Positions 35,613 to 40,520 of a stretch of DNA of 40,520 nt are shown here, piece after piece. The notes under the pieces are model-generated. The model had not been told where the DNA came from. It saw nothing but the letters and a program-made list of their open reading frames with translations, and did not search any database. The stretch is from assembly GCF_003385555.1 (NCBI RefSeq), contig NZ_QOHR01000016.1, positions 20,781-61,300 of the forward strand, written 5' to 3'. The number at the start of each line of letters is the position of its first letter. Position 1 is the first letter of the stretch. Made by a program: the position numbers and the translations under genes. Source of the DNA: Rhodosalinus sediminis. Its GTDB lineage: Bacteria; Pseudomonadota; Alphaproteobacteria; Rhodobacterales; Rhodobacteraceae.

Positions 35613-35908
35613 CGTGACCTCCTTGCATCCGTCGCCGTCGCGGGGGGCGGCGCCCCGGGTTTCGCCCAGTGCGGCCCGCCACGTCATTGTCGGCGCGCAG
35701 GCCGCGCGGCCGCCCCGCGGGATCAGTGCGCCGCCCCCCGCCGCGGTTCCCGCGGCGCGGCCACGCCGGGGCGCCGGGGGCGCCTCCGCCCCGTCGAGCG
35801 GGCCTGCCGGGTTCTCTCTCGCCGGCTGGCGTCGGATCGACCGTCCGTGCCCTGCATCGCGCGCGACGGCCCTTGCTCGGCGGAGGCGCGGAGCCTAGAT
35901 TGCGGCAC
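35613..35908. other. Divergent intergenic region between the YbhB-like gene and moaA
   Basis: This 296-nt region is GC-rich. It holds the candidate moaA promoter at 35873-35901 and, on the minus strand, the ribosome-binding site of the YbhB-like gene. I see no ORF, RNA gene or molybdenum-cofactor riboswitch structure. A promoter for the minus-strand gene must also lie here, but no clear boxes were found. Confidence 0.55.
35873..35901 (+). promoter_or_regulatory. Candidate moaA promoter, likely giving a leaderless transcript
   Basis: TTGCTC (35873-35878) and TAGATT (35896-35901) have the ideal 17-nt spacing. The -10 box ends 7 nt before the moaA ATG at 35909, so the predicted start point is at or within a base of the A of ATG. 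No ribosome-binding site precedes the ATG, which fits a leaderless mRNA. Confidence 0.5.
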
Positions 35909-36916
<1,008 letters not shown>

Positions 36917-36933
36917 CGCCGCCGGCGCGGTCA

Positions 36934-37005
36934 GGGGGGCTGTCCGCCCCCCTCTTGGCCTGGCGGCCAATTCACCCCCGGAGAGTATTTGGGCCAAGAT
37001 GATGG
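36934..37005 (+). repeat. Intergenic GC-hairpin repeat after moaA (copy C)
   Basis: Eighteen bases past the moaA stop, the unit has a GGGGGGC/GCCCCCC hairpin (36934-36952), a TTGGCC/GGCCAA hairpin (36955-36970), then TTCACCCCCGGAGAGTATTT and GGGCCAAGATGATGG. It is almost identical to copy A2 and has the same orientation relative to the preceding stop codon. The two hairpins probably act at the 3' end of the moaA message. The spread tail after them contains no T-run. Confidence 0.85.
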
Positions 37006-37048
37006 ACTGCGCGGCGCGACGGCGCCGGGGGCCTTCCGCGGGTGGGGC

Positions 37049-37077
37049 TTTGCGCCGGGCGGCGATCATTCTATCTT
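37049..37077 (+). promoter_or_regulatory. Weak candidate promoter for the glutamine amidotransferase gene
   Basis: TTTGCG (37049-37054) and TATCTT (37072-37077), 17 nt apart, lie 27 nt before the start codon. The boxes are poor matches, but this is the only AT-richer spot between the repeat and the gene. Confidence 0.33.
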
Positions 37078-37104
37078 GGTGGTTGGAACAGGGCGGGGAC
37101 GGAT

Positions 37105-37884
37105 ATGGCGCGGCCGGTCGTGGGAATCATCGGGAACCAGCATCTGGTCAACGACCAGTATCCGACCCATGCGGGCGGGACGATGAACTCGCAGGCGGTG
37201 AGCGAGGTGGCGGGCTGCCTGCCGCTCGTGATCCCGTCGGACCCCTCGATCGTGTCGGTCGAGGAGTTGCTCGAGGCTTGCGACGGCTTCCTGCTGACCG
37301 GCGGGCGGCCGAACGTGCACCCGGAGGAATACGGCGAGGCCGAGACCGAGAAGCACGGCGCCTTCGACCGGGCGCGCGACGCGATCGCGCTGCCTCTGGT
37401 GCGGGCCTGCGTGGCGCGGGGGCAACCCTTCCTCGGGGTGTGCCGGGGCTTTCAGGAGGTCAACGTCGCCATGGGCGGCGCGCTTCATCCCGAGATCCGC
37501 GAGCTGCCGGGGCGGATGAACCACCGCATGCCGCCCGACGGCACGCTCGAGGAGAAGTTCGCGCTGCGCCACAAGGTGAGCTTCACCGACGGCGGCGTCT
37601 TTCACCGGCTGATGGGCGCGCGCGAGGTGATGACCAACACGCTCCACGGGCAGGGCGTGAAGCGGCCCGGGCAGCGCTTCGTCGTCGACGGCTGGGCCGA
37701 GGACGGCACGCCCGAGGCGGCCTATGTCGCCGGCGCGCCGGGCTTCACGCTCGCCGTGCAGTGGCACCCGGAGTACGACGCGGCGAACGACCCGGTCTCG
37801 CGGCCGCTGTTCGAGGCCTTCGGCGACGCGGTGCGCGCCTTCGCGACCGCGCGGGGCGCCGCGCCGGTGGCCGCGCGCGCCTGA
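37105..37884 (+). CDS. Class I glutamine amidotransferase, gamma-Glu-GABA hydrolase (PuuD-like)
   Basis: A 259-aa peptidase C26/GATase protein. The catalytic triad is visible: nucleophile C113 in FLGVCRGFQEVNVAMGG, and H221 and E223 in AVQWHPEYD. LLTGGRPNVHPEEYG and TNTLHGQGVKRPG are typical of the PuuD group, which hydrolyses gamma-glutamyl-GABA in putrescine breakdown. No other puu gene is here, so the substrate is not proven. The ATG at 37105 is preferred to the longer frame. The HemG-like gene follows by 14 nt. Confidence 0.88.
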   Translation: MARPVVGIIGNQHLVNDQYPTHAGGTMNSQAVSEVAGCLPLVIPSDPSIVSVEELLEACDGFLLTGGRPNVHPEEYGEAETEKHGAFDRARDAIALPLVRACVARGQPFLGVCRGFQEVNVAMGGALHPEIRELPGRMNHRMPPDGTLEEKFALRHKVSFTDGGVFHRLMGAREVMTNTLHGQGVKRPGQRFVVDGWAEDGTPEAAYVAGAPGFTLAVQWHPEYDAANDPVSRPLFEAFGDAVRAFATARGAAPVAARA

Positions 37885-37898
37885 CCGGGACGGCGGCG

Positions 37899-38456
37899 GT
37901 GGCGATCCTCGTCGTCTACGCCACGACCGAGGGTCAGACCCGGCGCGTCGCGCGCTTCGTCGCGCACCGGCTGGCGGGGCGCGGGCATGGCGTGGAACTG
38001 CTCGCCGTGGCCGACGCGGAGGAGATCGACTGGACCTCGGTGGAGGCCGCCGTGCTGGCGGGCTCGGTCCACATGGGGCGGGTGCAGGCCGATCTCGCAG
38101 CCTTCGCCGCCGATCACGCCGCGGCGCTGAACGCGCGGCCCACGCTCTTTCTGCAGGTCTCGCTCTGCGCGGCCGGGACGGACCCCGAGGAACTGGCCGA
38201 GATCGACCGCATCGCGCGGGCGTTCTGCGCGGAGGCCGGCTGGCGGCCCGGGCGCATCGTGCAGGTGGCCGGCGCCTTCCGCTTCACGCAGTACGATTTC
38301 TTCCGCCGTTGGGCGATGCGCCACATCGCGGCGCAGAAGGGCGAGACGGTCGATCCCGGGCAGGACCGCGAATACACCGACTGGGCCGCGCTCGGCGCGC
38401 TCTGCGACGGATGGGCCGAGGAACTGGGCGAGGTTTCTGCGCGCTCGCGCACATGA
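37899..38456 (+). CDS. HemG-like flavodoxin-domain protein
   Basis: A 185-aa protein starting at GTG (VAILVVYATTEGQTRRVA). The FMN phosphate loop is YATTEGQT. The rest follows the menaquinone-dependent protoporphyrinogen oxidase (HemG) layout: VLAGSVHMGRVQADLAAF, LQVSLCAAGTDPEE, VAGAFRFTQYDFFRRWAM, then GETVDPGQDREYTDW. HemG oxidises protoporphyrinogen IX for heme. Whether this protein does so is open, since HemJ is the commoner type in alphaproteobacteria. It may be another flavodoxin-type reductase. It is likely in an operon with the amidotransferase gene. Confidence 0.78.
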   Translation: MAILVVYATTEGQTRRVARFVAHRLAGRGHGVELLAVADAEEIDWTSVEAAVLAGSVHMGRVQADLAAFAADHAAALNARPTLFLQVSLCAAGTDPEELAEIDRIARAFCAEAGWRPGRIVQVAGAFRFTQYDFFRRWAMRHIAAQKGETVDPGQDREYTDWAALGALCDGWAEELGEVSARSRT

Positions 38457-38471
38457 GGCTTGCGGATGTCG

Positions 38472-38497
38472 GGATGGCGCGCGCGAGCGCGCCATCC
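38472..38497 (+). terminator. Hairpin after the HemG-like gene
   Basis: A perfect 11-bp stem (GGATGGCGCGC/GCGCGCCATCC) with a GCGA loop lies 15 nt past the stop codon. GCGA is a stable GNRA tetraloop. The following ATCTTCT is only weakly T-rich. It probably terminates or stabilises the upstream transcript before the separately started DoxX gene. Confidence 0.5.
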
Positions 38498-38550
38498 ATC
38501 TTCTGTCGCGGAAGGCGGGATGGGCCGCCACGGACGACAGGAGCGACGAC

Positions 38551-38955
38551 ATGACCGAGACGACACACTACGCCGCGCCGGTGGGGCGCGTTTTCCTCGC
38601 CGCGATCTTCCTGATCGCGGGGGTGCAGAAGATCGGCGGCTACGCCGGGGTGCAGGGCTACATGGACGCGATGGGCGTGCCCGGCGCGCTTCTGCCGCTG
38701 GTGATCCTGCTGGAGGTCGGCGGCGGGCTGGCGCTGCTGCTCGGGTGGCGCGTGCGCCTCTGGGCGGTGCTGCTGGGCGGCTTCTCGATCCTCTCGGGGC
38801 TGATCTTTCACCTGCTGCCCGGTCTCGCCGCCGAGGGCATGGGCGGGCAGAACGACATCAACCACTTCCTCAAGAACCTCGCCATCGCCGGCGGCATGGG
38901 GATGCTGGTGGCCTTCGGCGCCGGGCCGCTCTCGCTCGACCGGCGGGCGGGCTGA
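38551..38955 (+). CDS. DoxX-family membrane protein
   Basis: A 134-aa protein with four transmembrane helices and the DoxX hallmarks: GRVFLAAIFLIAGVQKIGGY at the start, MGVPGALLPLVILLEVGGGL in helix 2, and NHFLKNLAIAGGMGMLVAFG near the end. DoxX proteins are linked to membrane redox defence or quinone-dependent oxidation in various bacteria; the role here is unknown. A GACAGGAGCGACG ribosome-binding region precedes the ATG. It ends 20 nt before the convergent kynU stop. Confidence 0.92.
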   Translation: MTETTHYAAPVGRVFLAAIFLIAGVQKIGGYAGVQGYMDAMGVPGALLPLVILLEVGGGLALLLGWRVRLWAVLLGGFSILSGLIFHLLPGLAAEGMGGQNDINHFLKNLAIAGGMGMLVAFGAGPLSLDRRAG

Positions 38956-38975
38956 GCCTGTCGCGGGGCCGCGTC

Positions 38976-40169
38976 TCAGGTGACGCGGCTCCGCTGCCGG
39001 TAGGCCGGATCGTCCCAGATCCGGCCGCCGATCACCTCGCCGACGACCCCGGCGGCGCGGCGGATGTCGTCCTCGTCGATGAAGAGCGGCGTGATACCGA
39101 AGCGCATGATGTCCGGCGCGCGGAAGTCGCCGATCACGCCGCGGGCGATGAGCGCCTGCATCGCGGCGTAGCCCTCGTGGAAGCGGAAGGAGACCTGGCT
39201 GCCGCGCTCGGCCGGCGCGCGGGGCGTGGCGAGCACGAGCTCGGGGCAGCGCGCCTCCACCTCCTCGATGAAGAGCCCGGTGAGCTCGAGCGAGCGCGCG
39301 CGCACCGCGGCCATGTCGGTCATCTCCCAGACGTCGAGCGCGGCCTCCAGCGCGGCGAGCGCGAGGACGGGCGGCGTGCCGACCCGCATCCGCTCGACGC
39401 CCTCCGCGGGGCGGTAGCTCTGTTCGAAAGCGAAGGGCGCGGCGTGGCCGAGCCAGCCGGCGAGCGCGGGCTTGACCCGGTCGGCGTGGCGCGGCGCGAC
39501 GTAGATGAAGGCCGGCGCGCCGGGTCCGCCGTTCAGGTACTTGTAGGTGCAGCCGACGGCGAAATCGGCGCCGCAACCCGCGACGTCGACGTCCGTGGCG
39601 CCGGCGGTATGGGCGAGATCCCAGACCGTGAGCGCGCCGACGGCGTGCGCCGCCCGCGTGAGCGCGGCCATGTCGTGCAGCCGCCCGGTGCGGTAGTCCA
39701 CCTCGGTGACGAGGGTGACGGCGACCTCCTCGGTCAGGTGATCGGCGAGGGTTCCGGGCTCCACGACGCGCAGCTCGTGGCCGTCGCCGAGCATCTCCGT
39801 CAGCCCCTCGGCCATGTAGAGATCGGAGGGAAAATTCCCGCTGTCGGAGAGGATCACCCGCCGGTCGGGGCGCATCTCGAGCGCGGCGGCGAGCGCCTGA
39901 TAGACCTTGATCGAAAGCGTGTCGCCCATGACGACGTGGCCCGCCTCGGCGCCGATCAGCCGGGCGATGCGGTCGCCCACGGCGCGCGGCCGCTCCATCC
40001 AGCCCGCGCGGTTCCAGCCGGTCACGAGCATCTCGCCCCATTCCTCGCGCAGGACCGCGTCCATCCGCGCCGGCGCATCCTTCGGCAGCGGGCCGAGGGA
40101 ATTGCCGTCGAGATAGATCATCCCCTCGGGCAGGTGGAACCGGGCCTTGGTGGCGGCGAAATCGGTCAT
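38976..40169 (-). CDS. kynU: Kynureninase
   Basis: A 397-aa PLP enzyme cleaving kynurenine to anthranilate and alanine in tryptophan breakdown. The N-terminal YLDGNSLGPLPKDA is a family signature. The cofactor-binding WDLAHTAG has D184, the PLP lysine is K210 in CTYKYLNGGPGAPAF, and RMRVGTPPVLALAALEAAL follows. The ATG at 40169 has GAGGAG at 7-nt spacing; the frame open beyond it runs into the insertion-sequence end and is not native. No kynA or kynB is in the window. Its upstream region is interrupted by the IS about 30 nt before the start. Confidence 0.95.
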   Translation of the reverse strand: MTDFAATKARFHLPEGMIYLDGNSLGPLPKDAPARMDAVLREEWGEMLVTGWNRAGWMERPRAVGDRIARLIGAEAGHVVMGDTLSIKVYQALAAALEMRPDRRVILSDSGNFPSDLYMAEGLTEMLGDGHELRVVEPGTLADHLTEEVAVTLVTEVDYRTGRLHDMAALTRAAHAVGALTVWDLAHTAGATDVDVAGCGADFAVGCTYKYLNGGPGAPAFIYVAPRHADRVKPALAGWLGHAAPFAFEQSYRPAEGVERMRVGTPPVLALAALEAALDVWEMTDMAAVRARSLELTGLFIEEVEARCPELVLATPRAPAERGSQVSFRFHEGYAAMQALIARGVIGDFRAPDIMRFGITPLFIDEDDIRRAAGVVGEVIGGRIWDDPAYRQRSRVT

Positions 40170-40199
40170 GCTGGCTCTCCTCGCTCGGGCTCGCAGGCT

Positions 40200-40520
40200 A
40201 CGGTCAGGACTCACAACCAATAGACGACCGTCAAGGCGATGCAGATGGCTGACAGGAACAGCTCGCCGCATTTGTCGTAGCGGGTTGCGATTCGGCGCCA
40301 GTCCTTCAGACGGGCGAACAGGTTCTCGATCCGGTGGCGTTGCTTGTAGAGCGTGGCGTCGTGCTTCGCGGGCTTCTTCCGTCCGCGGCGTGCCGGGATG
40401 CAGGCCGCAATGCCCTTGTCGTCAAGGGCGTGGCAGAACCAGTCGGCGTCGTAGCCCCTGTCGGCCAGCAGCCGTTTGGCCGGCGGCAGGGCACTCAGCA
40501 GGGCCAAGGCGCCCTTCGCA
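40200..40520 (-). mobile_element. IS5-family insertion sequence, right part (runs off the window)
   Basis: Only the 3' end of the element is visible. The transposase stop is at 40211, and the inner terminus is probably at about 40200, where GGTCAGGACTCACAACC could be the terminal repeat; this cannot be confirmed without the other end. Base composition is clearly lower in GC than the neighbours. Confidence 0.7.
40211..40520 (-). CDS. IS5-family transposase, C-terminal part (cut by window edge)
   Basis: About 102 residues of the DDE transposase C-terminus, open to the right edge. LLADRGYDADWFCHALDDKG holds the second catalytic Asp, and KQRHRIENLFARLKDWRR the catalytic Glu, with the family-typical RIATRYDKCGELFLSAI and a terminal tryptophan motif. 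Such elements usually carry the transposase in two overlapping frames; the N-terminal part is outside the window. The gene lies upstream of kynU in the same direction, so read-through from the element into kynU is possible. Confidence 0.9.
   Translation of the reverse strand, partial: AKGALALLSALPPAKRLLADRGYDADWFCHALDDKGIAACIPARRGRKKPAKHDATLYKQRHRIENLFARLKDWRRIATRYDKCGELFLSAICIALTVVYWL

Noticed and set aside
35613-35908. Molybdenum-cofactor riboswitch upstream of moaA
   Set aside because: No conserved stems were recognised, and the best promoter leaves no leader.

Overview
The window is high-GC DNA with strongly GC-ending codons, very probably from a Rhodobacterales alphaproteobacterium. The evidence is a 14-gene nuo operon with the small accessory genes typical of that order, a NuoE with a C-terminal extension, a leucine/isovalerate (liu) cluster beside it, and copies of a GC-rich intergenic hairpin repeat of a type I associate with that group. 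No database search was possible, so taxonomy and family names rest on recognition.

Layout. From 1 to about 29,010 every gene is on the minus strand. Read in transcription order: gph (29011-28349), a DegT-type aminotransferase (28310-27093), the liu leucine-catabolism block (liuA, an LprI-like exported protein, a small membrane-anchored protein, liuB, liuD, liuE, liuC, a four-helix membrane protein; 27033-18827), then the complex I operon nuoABCDEFGHIJKLMN (18653-253), ending in birA, which is cut by the window edge. Nine extra ORFs lie between the nuo genes: a 66-aa two-helix protein, three short putative lipoproteins, a DUF5333-type exported protein, a DUF5337-type membrane protein, a 224-aa membrane-anchored helix-hairpin-helix protein, a 62-aa ORF and a cysteine-free carboxymuconolactone-decarboxylase-like protein. 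Many junctions are 4-nt ATGA/GTGA overlaps, so accessory and core subunits are translationally coupled.

From 29,126 the orientation changes. glmU-glmS (UDP-GlcNAc synthesis) run on the plus strand and converge on a P-type cation ATPase (35047-32309), preceded by a 20-codon overlapping upstream ORF and a PEBP/YbhB-type gene. moaA, a PuuD-like glutamine amidotransferase, a HemG-like flavodoxin and a DoxX gene follow on the plus strand. kynU (minus) comes next, and an IS5-type transposase fragment running off the right edge lies just upstream of it.

Functionally this is mostly core metabolism: leucine to acetoacetate plus acetyl-CoA, whose electrons enter the quinone pool; complex I respiration; biotin ligation by birA, which would serve the biotin-dependent LiuB/LiuD carboxylase; amino-sugar, molybdopterin and kynurenine steps. 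The least explained parts are the nuo-embedded exported and membrane proteins, a domain shared between NuoE and the gene after it, a dispersed intergenic hairpin repeat (four copies), twin palindromes between liuE and liuC, a palindromic operator over the liuA promoter, and an AT-ending codon island in glmS. No tRNA, rRNA or CRISPR array was seen.
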